DNA of 64,000 nucleotides from Biomphalaria glabrata (taxonomy: Eukaryota; Mollusca; Gastropoda; Planorbidae), in the NCBI RefSeq assembly GCF_947242115.1, contig NC_074728.1, positions 17,747,542-17,811,541 of the forward strand, in the 5' to 3' direction. Within the stretch, counting starts at the first letter, position 1; every line of letters starts with the position of its first letter. A program made the translations under genes and the position numbers. The notes beneath the pieces were generated by a model. The model was not told where the DNA came from and searched no databases. It saw nothing but the letters and a program-made list of their open reading frames with translations. Of the stretch, positions 1-31,453 are shown piece after piece.

Positions 1-190
1 CTGTGCGTAATAAAACTTAAACCAATAAAAAATTAATCAATCAATTAATTATCGCTAATCAATAATTTGTTTAAATCCAACAATGGAAATTAATCCTTCT
101 GTATTTAGGGTTTTGTTCCCTTTGATAATGGTTCCCGTTATTTCTCTCCCTTCTCATTCTCGGATCAAGTTGAATCTTTACACAATTATT
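1..190 (-). repeat. Copy of a dispersed AT-rich repeat family
   Basis: Reverse-strand copy of a repeat seen at least eight times in this window. Its core reads, on the repeat's own strand, as an 'aataattgtg' stretch, then 'cttgatcc', then 'gagaaataac'. Other copies lie at 8938-9190, 13480-13712, 23975-24380, 24930-25215, 26825-27090, 28430-28740, 32490-32720 and 58610-58820. No coding potential is visible. The copy is cut by the window edge. It may be a MITE or an old SINE-like unit; I could not fix its ends. Confidence 0.6.
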
Positions 191-1059
191 TATTGCACCT
201 AACAAATCATGAGTCAATTAAGCAATTAATAACAGTGGCGTCACTAGTGTTGGTGTCAGCAGGTGCGGTTAGCTCAGGGTGTCACCCCCCCACACACACA
301 CACACAAACACCATCAACTTTCTCCAAACATTTCTCAACAATTACTGTCATTAGTTTGTTCTTTTTGTTAAACCAATACAGTGAGCTGATGACCTACTTT
401 CAATGATTGTTGTTATAAAACACATTGTTTACGACATTCAATGGTTATTGTATATTTTGCAATGCAAGGTTATTAAAATTAGAAACAGACTTAACATTAC
501 CCGAATATGTTTCCTTTGTTGGACTTTTAGAATGAAACGATACAACATTATGATGGGTTTTTCAAATCATTAGCAATTGGTCGGGCGGGGGAGGGGGCGC
601 TTGCTAACCACTTTTCAGGATTTCTGAGCTTCAGAAATTCATTTTCCTTAAGTCTAGGTTATATTATTTCTCTTAGTAAGACGATTGCCGTTCAAATAAA
701 ATTAAATTAAGAAAGGGTGGGACTGGCCGAATGTGAAATGTGAGAGACATATGACTTCATCTAATGTAAATGAGCAGTGTTTCTCAAACTTTTACCGTTG
801 GCGCCAAACTAAACGTTAAGTCTTTTTCTTTTCAGAAATAATAGGCCCTACTTTGTAGATCATTTTAAAGTGTTTTGTATAACCGAAAAAGTTATTTCTG
901 GAGATAATATTAGAGATGCATCAATCAGGTTCCCTCTCCATCAAGTAAGGTAGCCAAGCGTTTTCCTGCTTTCTGAGCTTTATCAATCCTATCTCTGTCG
1001 TCTGCAAAGCATTTTTCTTCTCAAAGTATGATTACGAAGTCTGATGTTCAAATAACAGG
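191..1059. other. Non-coding AT-rich stretch, no gene seen
   Basis: No reading frame, splice-bounded exon or RNA gene was recognised. It holds a short CA tract (about 288-305) and otherwise unique-looking AT-rich DNA. Confidence 0.5.
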
Positions 1060-1321
1060 AGGCGCGGTGGCTGAGCTGTAAAGCGCTTGACTTCCGTACC
1101 GGGGATCTCGGGTTCGAATCCTGGTGAAGACTGGGATTTTTATATCGGGATCTTTGGGCGCCTCTGAGTCCACCCAGCTCTAATGGGAACCTGACAATAG
1201 TTGGGGAAAAGTAAAGGCGACTGGTCGTTGTGCTGGCCACATGACACCCTCGTTAACCGTAGGCCAAAGAAACAGGTGATCTTTACATCATCTGCCCTAT
1301 AGACCACAAGATCTCAAAGGG
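1060..1321 (+). mobile_element. tRNA-derived SINE (family 1)
   Basis: The head 'ggcgcggtggctgag' has the layout of a tRNA 5' half (A box). About 45 bases on comes a B box, 'gggttcgaatcc'. The body follows ('cctctgagtccacccagctc', 'gtgctggccacatgacaccc') and the tail ends 'acatcatctgccctatagac'. The same unit recurs at least nine times in the window, on both strands. The open frame here on the other strand is a by-product of the SINE. Confidence 0.85.
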
Positions 1322-2370
1322 GAAGAGTGCAAAATATTCCTTTTAATAAAAAAAAAAAAGTCGCACAAATTAAGTCTAATAAAGAAGGAGGCAGCATTGC
1401 GAGGGATGTTCAAGGTACATATAGTACATGTATATCTTATGACAAGTTAAGAAAATCTTGGTGTTAAGTAAGAAGCTTTGCCGCGAACGTTTTAGTTTTT
1501 ATCGCACAAAAGTCGTCAAACTAACGATGTGAAGCACTTGAGAGAATTTTGACCATTCGAGAAGAATAACGAAAGCGGAGAAGCTTTGAAATGTCTTCTT
1601 CAAAAAAACGTCGCATCCCCCTCCCCGGATTTAAGTATGTGAAGGCCCCGGGGCAGGAGTTTTGTGGAGGCACCTACAAATTATTCGAAAGCTTTAATAA
1701 CGACCCACTAATGAATTGTGTATATTAGAAGAAAGAAATCGAGTTTTTGTACATTCAATCTCAATTTTCTTTTTAAACAAATATTTAATATGCATATTTT
1801 AGTTTTAAAAAGTGTATTTTAAAAAAGCTCTGTCTGACGCATTGCATCATTATATAGAGTTTCTAAACTGGATCTGGTGGGTAACTTATAACTTTGACTA
1901 TCGAAGTGACACGTTATCGTATGCAAAACTATAAATAGAAAAGCTATATACAGCCTACATCAGATACAAATTTTAAAAATATCGATATTTCAGACCAATC
2001 TCGATACTTACAAGATTGCTAGTTGTTTTGTCTTTGTTTACTTGTTTAGATCAGACTTAATAATATTTTACAAAGCTTAATGATTTTTATATCAATTGTT
2101 TATTATACCAGATTTCATTATATGGACCTTGATAATGGTATTTAAGAAATTTAATGATTCAATAAGATTTGGGTCCAATACAACAAAATATCGCTTAAGC
2201 CTGAGTTAAAAGTAAGTTGTGGGAATTTCCAAAGTGTAGTTTCCCTGACTCAGAACAGCTCTTTTCCGACCTAATTATGCAGTCACATGACTTCGGAAAC
2301 TTATCAATGTTTACATCAGATCTGATCCACGTCTACGAGGAAGTATTTTAAGTTGGCCTTAGTTTAAGTT
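1322..2370. other. Non-coding AT-rich stretch, no gene seen
   Basis: AT-rich DNA without a supported exon. A region near 2220-2345 is less AT-rich but no coding frame or splice pair could be defended. Confidence 0.45.
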
Positions 2371-2379
2371 TAAATTCAA

Positions 2380-3720
2380 TGCAATCAAGCAATGTAGATA
2401 TTTAGTCTAGAAATCCAGATCAAGACTCAGTATCGTCTGTTATCGTCGTTAGTTTTGAGGTTAGTCGTTAGTCGATTAATACTTATAGATCTATAGTCTA
2501 TATTGACTATATCTAGAATCTAGATTATATCTAGATCTATATCTAGAATCTATATAGAAGATAGTAGTAGTAGTAGTAAGTAGTAGTATCTCACTATCGC
2601 GTGACTATCTGGAGAAGGCTCAGTAGGCTACTAATGATCTAATCTATAGATCTAGTCCAGAGTCCAGTCATCTTAAATCTAGCTAGACCTATATAAATAT
2701 AGATCTAGATTAATCTAGAATCTACTCCAGATAATGATTGATAATCACCTGAAATCTACTGATCTAGACTTAGCCTTAGTTCCAGGCCTATAATTTAGTA
2801 TATTATATAGCCTAATCATACTTTTAAAATAAATTATAGGCCTAATTATTTTATAGATATAGATGATAATGACTAGAGTTAGAGTTAAGACTTAAGACTT
2901 AGACTTGACTAGTAATTAGTAAGTCTAGTAGTCTAGTACTAGATCTAGAATTTAGAATCAACATCTATATATATATATATATAGATTATTATAGATCTAG
3001 TCAGATTCTAGTCTATACAATAGATTCTAGATCTAGATCTATTCATTGCAGTCATCATCTTGATCTAGATCTAGATTATATCTAATCTAGGCATTTTCTA
3101 GGCATAAAATAATATTAGAGATCTATAGTTAGATGATACTTTGATAGATCTAATCTAGATCTATCTTATCTATCAATTCTATTTGCATAAATCCATACTT
3201 AGAAAAAATAGATACTATCATGTATAGAGGCGCGGTGGCTGAGCGGTAAAGCGCTTGACTCCTGAACCAGGGTTCAAATCCTGGTGAAGACTGGGATTTT
3301 TAATTTTGGGATCCTCCGGCGCCTCTGAGTCCACCCAACTCAAATGGGTACCTGAAATTAGTTGGAGAAAAAGTAAAGGCGGTTAGTCGTTGTGCTGGCC
3401 ACATGACACCCTCGTTAACCGTAGGCCACAGAATCAGATGACCTTTACATCATCTAGGCTGCCCTATAGACCACAAGGTCTGAAAGGGAACTTTTTTTTT
3501 ATCTTATAGTAGATACTAATTCTGGTCTAGTGTAGTCTAGATCTAGCTGTAATATTTTTGAACTGAGATGATTATTCTAGATAGGCCCTATATTTAAAAT
3601 ATTTTACAAATAAATACTAACCTAACTAATGTTGAATCTAGACTAGATCTATAATTCAATATAATATAGAGTCTAGACCTAGAAGCTATAAATAGTGAAT
3701 TGATTAGAAAATTTTTTAAA
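2380..3720. repeat. TCTAGA/AGATCT-rich low-complexity tract
   Basis: For more than 1 kb the sequence is dominated by overlapping palindromic words such as 'tctaga', 'agatct' and 'ctagatctag', with a short (TA)n block near 2965-2985 and (TAG)n near 2562-2588. A SINE copy (3228-3489) has landed in it. No fixed period is visible, so this is scrambled low-complexity DNA rather than a clean tandem array. Smaller patches of the same wording occur near 10090-10130. Confidence 0.7.
3228..3489 (+). mobile_element. tRNA-derived SINE (family 1)
   Basis: Full-length copy with an A-box-like head ('cgcggtggctgagcggtaaa'), a B-box-like 'gggttcaaatcc', the common body and the 'catctaggctgccctatag' tail. It is inserted in the TCTAGA-rich tract, so it is younger than that tract. 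Confidence 0.85.
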
Positions 3721-3993
3721 AAAATATTTTTTTTGGATTATGTAAATTTGTATAGCCTTCTAACATTGCTTGCCTACGAGTAGAATCTAAATCATTGGAA
3801 TTTCAAGATGCTCATTTGTTTAAATGCTTTGTGAACAACTATTTGTTTAGTAAACTAAATTTGAATTCAATATATTTAAGAGGCTTTTTAGAGTTTCTTA
3901 CCCCCACAGCATAGCACCTAGCTAGCTACTATGGAGACTAAATATTTGCTATAGCAAAGACAAACAGACACAAACACTCTTTTGTTCCCCTGG

Positions 3994-4133
3994 CAATCAA
4001 ATCATTAAATAAGAACAATGTAAATTATGAGTGAGTCTGGTGTGAATGTACATTTTGGACTCTTATAGTTATAATGTTTTTTGTTTGGTGTAATGCACAA
4101 ATTGTAAGACAAATTTCCTTACTGATAATAAAG

Positions 4134-4166
<33 letters not shown>
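3994..4166 (+). mobile_element. 3' tail of a LINE ending in (ATT)n
   Basis: This segment matches, on the opposite strand, 21936-22122, and its last part matches 51378-51440. The shared words are 'gtaatgcacaaattgtaag', 'acaaatttcctta' and a terminal (ATT)n run. At 51378-51720 the same tail follows reverse-transcriptase-like coding sequence, so the family is a LINE. Here only about 170 bp of the 3' end remains, as in 5'-truncated copies. Confidence 0.65.
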
Positions 4167-4535
4167 TTATAAAATGCAGATATTACTTCAAAAAAAGAAG
4201 ATGATTATAATGATAATGAGCATTTGAAAGCTAAAAGTTTTACAAACTCTACTGTATACATTATTATTCTACTAGATGTATATCAGACTGGCTTTTCTTT
4301 CTGTATACAAATAAATATGTATTTAATATGGAGAAAACATACAACCTCTCTCAACTTTAGTATTACAAATACTATTAAAGTAGCATTCTGTTGTTTTTTC
4401 TTTTGAGAATAGTATTACTTACAGAGCTGATACCATGTTAGCTTAGGAACAATAAGATTACATTTTATTGCATAATGAAAAATATTTTTTTTCTTTATCT
4501 CAGCAAGTACAAAATCAATACAAGTTTTGTTTGAG

Positions 4536-6677
4536 ATGTCTGAAAAGGATCGAAGTGAATTCTTCTATGGTAATTTTTTTTTTTTTATGTAGTTCTACTT
4601 AACTCTTTCAGTGCGAATTATTTTGATCGAAAAAATGGAGTTTTCCTAATTGAAATCAAATTTTCAACTGGGTAGAGTTACTAAAACTAACATAACTTTC
4701 TTATTTTATTAAATAATCTAACATATTTTATTTTATTTTAAAGGTAAATGAATGGGCTACAAAAAAAATATAAATATAATTAATTTTTCAAGAAAATGTA
4801 TTTTTCATTAATTTTAAACTGAGCATGGAAAAAGAAAATATTAAAAAATCACAATACATCACACATTTAATTGCTTCAGATTTCATAAAAGATGAAAAAA
4901 GCACTAAGAAATTGTATTATTTACATTTTTCAGGTCCCGGGAATTAAACTAAAAAAAAGAGGAACCATTAACATTATGTTGTCTTTTTTAAAAAAAAACG
5001 TGTTTGTACTGCCTCAAATTTGCTACCAAAACAAAGAACAATCACTCTCACATCCGGAAAATGAAAAAAAAAAAGAGAAATAAAAAAGTTTAGTATAAAA
5101 AATTTAGTGAAATAAATATTATAAAACCAAGTTACTCGCTGAGAGTAATGCCGCACTGACCAGCGCTAGCGAAGTTACTCGCCGAGAGTAACACCGCACT
5201 GAAAGAGTTCAAAGTTGAATAGAAACTCACCTCATATATTTAGTAATATATAATAATTTCAGGGATAAATTATTGATAATAGATAATCTTTAAATGTTTA
5301 TTCTTTTGCATATTTCTGGGCATCCATTTTTATCTGGCATTACTATATAGAAACAATGTTTTCCAAAAATAATGAAAGGACTTTGTGTAAAAAGTAAATT
5401 AATTTTGGAAATAAAAAATTGAAATCAAAGTTTTTCCACTATTACAGGGAAATAAAATGTACACTAACAATGACTTGTTTTTTAAATGAGGTTATTGAAG
5501 CATTTTTTACTGCTTTAGTAAGATGCTGAATAGCTTTTAAAAAAAATTAAGATAATTAACACTACAAAGACTAAACTGCAAGTCATTAATTCAAGAACCT
5601 TTACTGAGTAGACAATAAGAGAATTGCGTCAGTTAAATTTCTAGAAAGCTGGCTAGTCAATGCAATATATGGTGCACAAAATACTTACAAACTAGCATTT
5701 AAAATATGTTAAAGTGATATGTACTAAAATTGTAAAGATTAATTCTTTGCTCTACAGGAAACCATGAGACTCAGATCTCAGAAGGTGGTGAGGCTGAGCT
5801 ACATAGTCATATGTCATCTTGCCCTAAGAATCCAGGTCACAAAGAGTTCATCCCTGTGGATGAGTTCTCTCCCAGCCATTTACCTGAAGGTAGTCAGTAT
5901 CACAGTCTTTATGAGCTAACTAAAAGCTTGGCCTACTTGACCGTCCATGTTGATGTCCGGCTAGTCAGTGACAACAGGCCAGAATTTTGGCCAGACAGCT
6001 CGGTTCATTACCCTTTCCACAAAAAGAAAGGGAGCACTGTGCTACGGACTGGAAGTGGGAGGATCCGATTTGTGTTTAAATACACAGACAGGCAAGACAA
6101 AACCTGCCCCTGCATGAAGTGCCGGCTGACTGATACTCCAAGTAAGACCTGGTGGAAGGTTGACGTGTTGACCGCTACCCATGTTGTGTTTGACCAGACG
6201 GAGGTGAAGCACACCACATGCAAGCTTTTCTATGACAATGAAGATAGCCATGTCCTCAGTCTTGCTGGTCTGGACGTAGTCCGAGCTGACATAGAGAGGG
6301 ATTGGTGCGAGATGACCTGCGCCACATGCGACGAAAGCTTGGTGAAAGAGCTTGACAAGGCAATCAAAACATTTTACGGTCTTATCAAAGATGTTCATGA
6401 CGACTTTGATCGCAGAGGGGGCAGTGCTGAAAATCTGGCCATCATTGTCTCTCACCCTCATGGCTGCCCCAAGCGTATTTCCATTGGGCGATGCAGAGGT
6501 AAAGATGAAGAGAATGGGGGCAACAGTCGTTACACATACACAACCTGCACGTGTCCAGGGAGCAGCGGAGCCTGGATCTACATGCTGCGGTCCAACTGGT
6601 GGTACAACTACACTCATGTCCACAGTGGGGTCAACCACATCGGTAATTTCAGTGGTACTGGTTTTGATTTTCTATAA
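4536..6677 (+). CDS. Trypsin-like serine peptidase domain protein, snail family
   Basis: Predicted secreted-type or intracellular peptidase of chymotrypsin fold; substrate unknown. Two exons: 4536-4569 and 5758-6677. The first has a polypyrimidine tract and 'cag' just upstream, an ATG at 4536 and donor gt at 4570. The second has acceptor ag at 5756-5757. The split codon G|GA keeps frame, giving about 317 residues. In that numbering a TATHVV motif places a catalytic-type His at about 153, an Asp follows near 189-193, and GSSGA places Ser at about 281. Cys clusters CPCMKC and CEMTCATC look like a metal- or disulfide-linked insert. No signal peptide is visible at this start, so an upstream exon could exist. 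A possible donor at 6643 would splice away the last residues in favour of a further exon. The ATG at 5811 is in frame but the reading frame continues upstream of it to the acceptor, so I prefer 4536. Confidence 0.65.
4599..5211. mobile_element. piggyBac-like MITE in the peptidase-gene intron
   Basis: The left end, after TTAA at 4599-4602, reads 'ctctttcagtgcg'; the right end reads 'cgcactgaaagag' before TTCA (5208-5211). The terminal inverted repeats are 13 bp and the flanks fit a TTAA target with one change, as for piggyBac. The body (4603-5207) has no transposase frame. Near the right end two copies of a small hairpin word ('gttactcgccgagagtaac' and a variant) sit about 45 bp apart. The short open frames inside are by-products. 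Confidence 0.7.
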
Positions 6678-7185
6678 TAAAAGTAGTCACTTTAAAAAGG
6701 TAAAATGCAGGTGCTTACATTGAAAGGTAGTAGAATGGAAATTAGAGAAATAAGTTATTAAAGCCATTATCTTTGAAAGAAAAACCAGACAAATGTATAT
6801 TTCAAAGATGGAACATTCATTGTAAGATGAACTAATTTTTTTAAACTATTTTTTTTTAAATAAAATCTTTGCTTTGAAAGAAATGTTTTCAATTCATCTA
6901 AGAAGAAAAAGAAACTGAAAGTCTATACTTTTTAAAGTAAAGTTTTAAAAAGAAATGGCTTCAAACAAAGAAGAAATGTACTAAATCTTTTCTTGAGTTG
7001 TATGAAAGAGACTCTTGCTTTTCCTTTTCTTGTTTTTATGTTAGCATCCTTTAGAGCCATAAATAGATCAAATTATATTGTTTTTAAAATGTATACATTT
7101 TTTTTTTTTTGTGCATGCTTTTAGTTCATGTTGAGCAAAGTCTGTAAACATTACCATTGCAAGATTAAAAGTAAAGATGTTAATT
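6678..7185. other. 3' flank of the peptidase gene
   Basis: AT-rich DNA with a possible poly(A) signal 'aataaa' near 6858. No further exon of the peptidase gene could be defended here. Confidence 0.4.
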
Positions 7186-7432
7186 ATCCCTTTCAAACAA
7201 TGTAATCTATAGATGATGTAAAGTTCATCTGTTTCTATGGCTGACTGTTAACAAGGGTGTCACGCAGCAAGCACAATGACCAACTGCTTTACGTTTCCCA
7301 GCTAATGTCAGGTACTCATTAGAGTTGGGTGGATTCAGTATTGCAATTAAAGCATAAAATTAAAAATCTCAGTTTTCAGTGAGATTTGAACCTGGGAATT
7401 TCAGTAAGTGCTTTGCCACTCAGCCACCACAT
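7186..7432 (-). mobile_element. Diverged tRNA-derived SINE (family 1)
   Basis: Reverse-strand copy: the tail word 'tagatgatgtaaagttcatc' comes first, then the body ('gttgggtggattcag'), then the reversed B box ('gatttgaacctggg') and the head ('gccactcagccaccac'). It carries many changes relative to the other copies, so it is old. Confidence 0.75.
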
Positions 7433-8416
7433 CCCATTGCAAGATTAGTTACATATAAAGTAAATGGGATGCAGAAAGAAATGTTTAGAGACTGTGACTG
7501 TAAACATTATGATCAAAATAACCAGTGGTTAAAAGATGCGTTTAAAAAATAGAGACTATTAATTTATCCCACTGATTCCAGAAAGGTGAGTTTTACTATC
7601 TTATAAAATATAGACACTCCTTTGAAAAAAAGTTAATAAGAGGCTTGAACTCTGGTTGATTCAGGCAACAAAAGAAACCTTAAGAGCACTTACAAAAGCT
7701 AAATTCATCAATGGTGACATAAGGCATTATCTTTATCTTGTGTTCACATTTTAAACTAGTCTGGTGATATTCATATATAATGTAGATCTTTTTATGGTTT
7801 ATGACCTTTATTGTTTTAAACCACTTTGAATCTGCAGTATTTTTTTTTTCTTTTTACAATAATTCTAACAAATTTTGGACTGTTTCCTTATTTATATTCA
7901 TATGCATGTTTAAATATATTATATACTAAAGAATTGTACATATTATCTAACATGCTTATAGAGTGCTTTGATTTTTTTTTTTTACAAAGTACTGGTAATA
8001 GCAAACATATATTCTGCCAGTGATTGTTATATTTTGTTGTTGTTTTTTTTAGGATATTAATATATATATTTATTTTTTGTGTGTTGTATTTTAGCCTTGT
8101 GACACTTTTTGACACATAGTTGAAACATTATAGCATACATTAATTGTTGTATTAAATGCAAATACCCGGTGGTAAATGTTATCAGCCTTTTGTTTGTTTT
8201 TTTGTTTGTTTGTTTGTTTGTTGTATTTTGTTTTCCTCAAACAGTTATTGTACTATTGTATAGGCTACATTCATTATTTGCCACAATTTCTTCTAATTAA
8301 AAAAAACACACACACACACACGCAAAATACCGGTAATAAAAATAATTAATTCAAAAATTAAAAGTGTTCTCATTATCTAAAAAAAAAAACAACACATTAA
8401 TAAAATAATAAATTAT
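7433..8416. other. AT-rich intergenic stretch between convergent genes
   Basis: Contains a (TTTG)n run near 8190-8225 and a CA run near 8305-8322. No coding exon seen. It separates the plus-strand peptidase gene from the minus-strand gene ending at 8417. Confidence 0.5.
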
Positions 8417-10075
8417 TTACTTTTCTCTCAAAACCTTGATCTCTCTCTCGTGTAGAACGAGGCTTCCTCCGTGGATGTATATTCTGTTGCTTTCATCCTT
8501 GTTGTAAATGCGGCAAAGTGAGGCATAGTTCTCTCCGAATCTCCCAAAGTATGCGCCTAGTCGCCGACTATGAACTGGATGCCTGATCGTCACGCTTGAA
8601 TGCCCACCAAGCAGAAGATGTTTTTTCCTAACATCTAACTCACTACAAAAACACGTCTTTTCAGTCTGGCAATTTGGAGTCCTCTCCCTTACACAAGAGA
8701 GCTGACGACAATGCCTCCTATCTTCAGCATTGAAACTGAATACCTAACCTCTTCCCGTTCCCATTTAAACACACACACTCCATAACACCAGAGTATCTGT
8801 TCCATGAGAGCAGTGCTATTTGGTTAATTTATATATGAAATCTCTAATCCCCCCCCCCCCCCCCATGCCATGCAATTTGTAAACTAAGGGTTCCCTTTAA
8901 TACCGAAAATGAAACTTGCAATACAGAAATACTTTGAACAAAAAAAAACTAAACTTATCTAAGGGAACGAACTCACTCGTACAACTAACTATATCCCTCA
9001 ATAATGTAGAAGTTATTTCCCTTTTGGACTATTTGAGATATCCAACAAATAATTAACTACCAATAATTAATTGATGTATTAGCAAATTTTTTTTTTATTC
9101 GTGTATCGTCTTCGACAATGAATAATAGTGGTTTTGGGATAAATAACGTCTTCGAACTTTTTACAGAATGAGTTGATATAAGCTTTGTAAAGTTTTCTTT
9201 ACACGGAGGCTAATCCATAAATAATCAGCTTTCTCTGGTGTATCCGGTGTACAGAATCAAGGAAGTGTAGAGATCTTCTTCTAATATAAAATACAGACGT
9301 TACTTCAAAAAGCAAGATGATTACGTCCTACACGTCACGCACCTAGTCATAAGCTACAAAGTTCTATGACTATTTGTGCTGCATAGCAGAATGGAGCCAC
9401 GGTGGCTCAGCGGTAAAGCGCTTGGCTTCCGAACCGAGGTCCTGGGTTTGAATGCTGATAAAGTCTGGGATTTTTAATATCGGGATCCTCGTGCACCTCT
9501 GAGCCCAGCCAGCTCTAATGACATTAGTTGGGGAAAAGTAAAGGCAGGTTGATTGTTGTGCTGGCCACATGAAACCCTCGTTAACCGTAGGCCACAGAAC
9601 CAGATGACCTTTACATCGTCTGCCCTATAGAGCACAAGGTCTGAAAGAGACTTTACTTTATAGCAGAATTACATTTTCTTAGCTCTTTGTAGCATTTTTT
9701 TTTTATCGAAAGCAATTTTTGTTCCACGCTTGAAGTTCAATTCTTGCGTTCTTGATATTGTTGAGTTTATGCTGAAAATCAACTATTATAGATAAAAGAA
9801 AAAGTACCCACACACTCTGGAAACCAAATTTTGTGAAATGGAAAAAAATTGATCACATACGTCAAAGCTCCAAAAACAACTTCCGACAACAATTCTGTAC
9901 TGTTCCATCCTTTGCACAGTGACTGTATAGACGAGTAAAACAGGTGAGATGTACTTGTACATGTAACTAAAGCACAGTTTGGCTTTGTGTACACAACATT
10001 TACCTTACTGGAATGTGATAGTGTTACGATCAAGATTAAGATTAGTAAAACTAGATAAGCACAAAGATCAAGATT
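8417..10075 (-). CDS. Small secreted cysteine-rich protein, possible netrin-like (NTR) module
   Basis: Three minus-strand exons fit in phase: 10075-10004, 9922-9861 and 8735-8417. The first has a strong polypyrimidine acceptor and donor GTAAAT; it encodes a hydrophobic run (YLVLLILILIVTLS) like a signal peptide. The second (SLCKGWNSTELLSEVVFGAL) ends with two bases of a codon, before donor GTATGT. The third starts with the one base needed and stays open for 105 residues to TAA. Together they give about 150 residues. The first exon has no ATG, so the start must lie in an upstream exon. The third exon has eight Cys, with the block CFCSELDVRKKHLLLGG resembling the C-x-C-x(n)-K-x-YLLxG strand of NTR modules. 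The family name is an inference; the exon phasing is what I see. The acceptor of exon three has a weak pyrimidine tract. Confidence 0.5.
8938..9190 (+). repeat. Dispersed AT-rich repeat copy
   Basis: Carries the family words 'acttatctaaggg', 'aatgtagaagttatttccc' and 'gagttgatataagctttgt' in the same order as copies in CFAP52-like introns. It lies in the second intron of the minus-strand NTR-like gene. Confidence 0.6.
9393..9659 (+). mobile_element. tRNA-derived SINE with clear target duplication
   Basis: Family 1 copy flanked by the perfect 10-bp direct repeat 'atagcagaat' (9383-9392 and 9660-9669), the mark of LINE-driven insertion. The B box is 'gggtttgaatgc'. It lies within an intron of the minus-strand NTR-like gene. 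Confidence 0.85.
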
Positions 10076-11002
10076 CTAGGGAGAAAAAAAAATAGACTTC
10101 AATCTAATCTAGATTCTAGATCTAGACTAGATCTTGATTATTGATATTTTCTAATTTTCTCTTTATAATAGTTAAGATTTTTAGAATAATTTCTTTCGAA
10201 TAGAGTACCACTTAGTAGATTTAAATACTACACCTGTTTTTAATTGTTAAAATGTCAAGTTTATAGATTAGTTTGTTTTTCACTGATCAGTGTCACAGAT
10301 GGTCTACCGTCTAGGTTTATATTTAGTTCTAGTCTACTTCTACATTACGAAGAGTTTGCAAAGACTAGATCTATGCGACTATAGACTTACATCGAGATGA
10401 TCTGTTTGGTTATTTATCTCCAAAAATTCCACGAATACTGTCACTGAGCATAGTTTTGAAAGTTAAACAGTCAACAAGAGAGTTGATTTCAGACAAAGTC
10501 CAGATATATATATATACATGTATATCCTTATTAACTTTTTAACAACAAATGTTTAATACATGAATTATAAACTTATTTCAACACTTAAACAAAAATCTTA
10601 ATACCTTTTTACGTTCCTACTGTACTTTCTGAACTGGAGAGGGGGTCCTCGAAAGACCAAGGGGACCTACGACATGGCCAAAATGTGCCGATGTGCTGCC
10701 ATAAAGTCTAAATCAACAAGTTTACGTCTGTAGTCAATAGCTAAATAAACATAAACATAAAACCTGGACTTAGAAATACAAAAACACTTTTCTTACTCTG
10801 TCATAAAATGTCCTTTCAAACAAAAACACAATAGTTTGATTTGTTCCTGTGTCCACTTAAGGTCATATATGGAAGAGAACTTTGGAATTTTAGTTGATAC
10901 GCTGTAAGAAATAGGCTTATTTTGAAACAATTGCTAGGCATGAAAACCATTGTAGCTATAGCTTTGAAGATATCCTTTCTAAAATAGCAGGCGATTAGAA
11001 AG

Positions 11003-31453
<20,451 letters not shown>

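Noticed and set aside
1060-1150. tRNA gene call at SINE heads
   Set aside because: A and B boxes are present but the arms do not close into a tRNA cloverleaf and the same head recurs with a shared SINE body; these are tRNA-derived SINEs.
6008-6638. Reverse-strand frames under the peptidase exon
   Set aside because: They mirror the real coding strand and hold no motif of their own.
5811-6677. Start of the peptidase gene at ATG 5811
   Set aside because: The frame stays open upstream to a splice acceptor at 5757, and the exon at 4536-4569 joins in phase, so 5811 is probably an internal Met.
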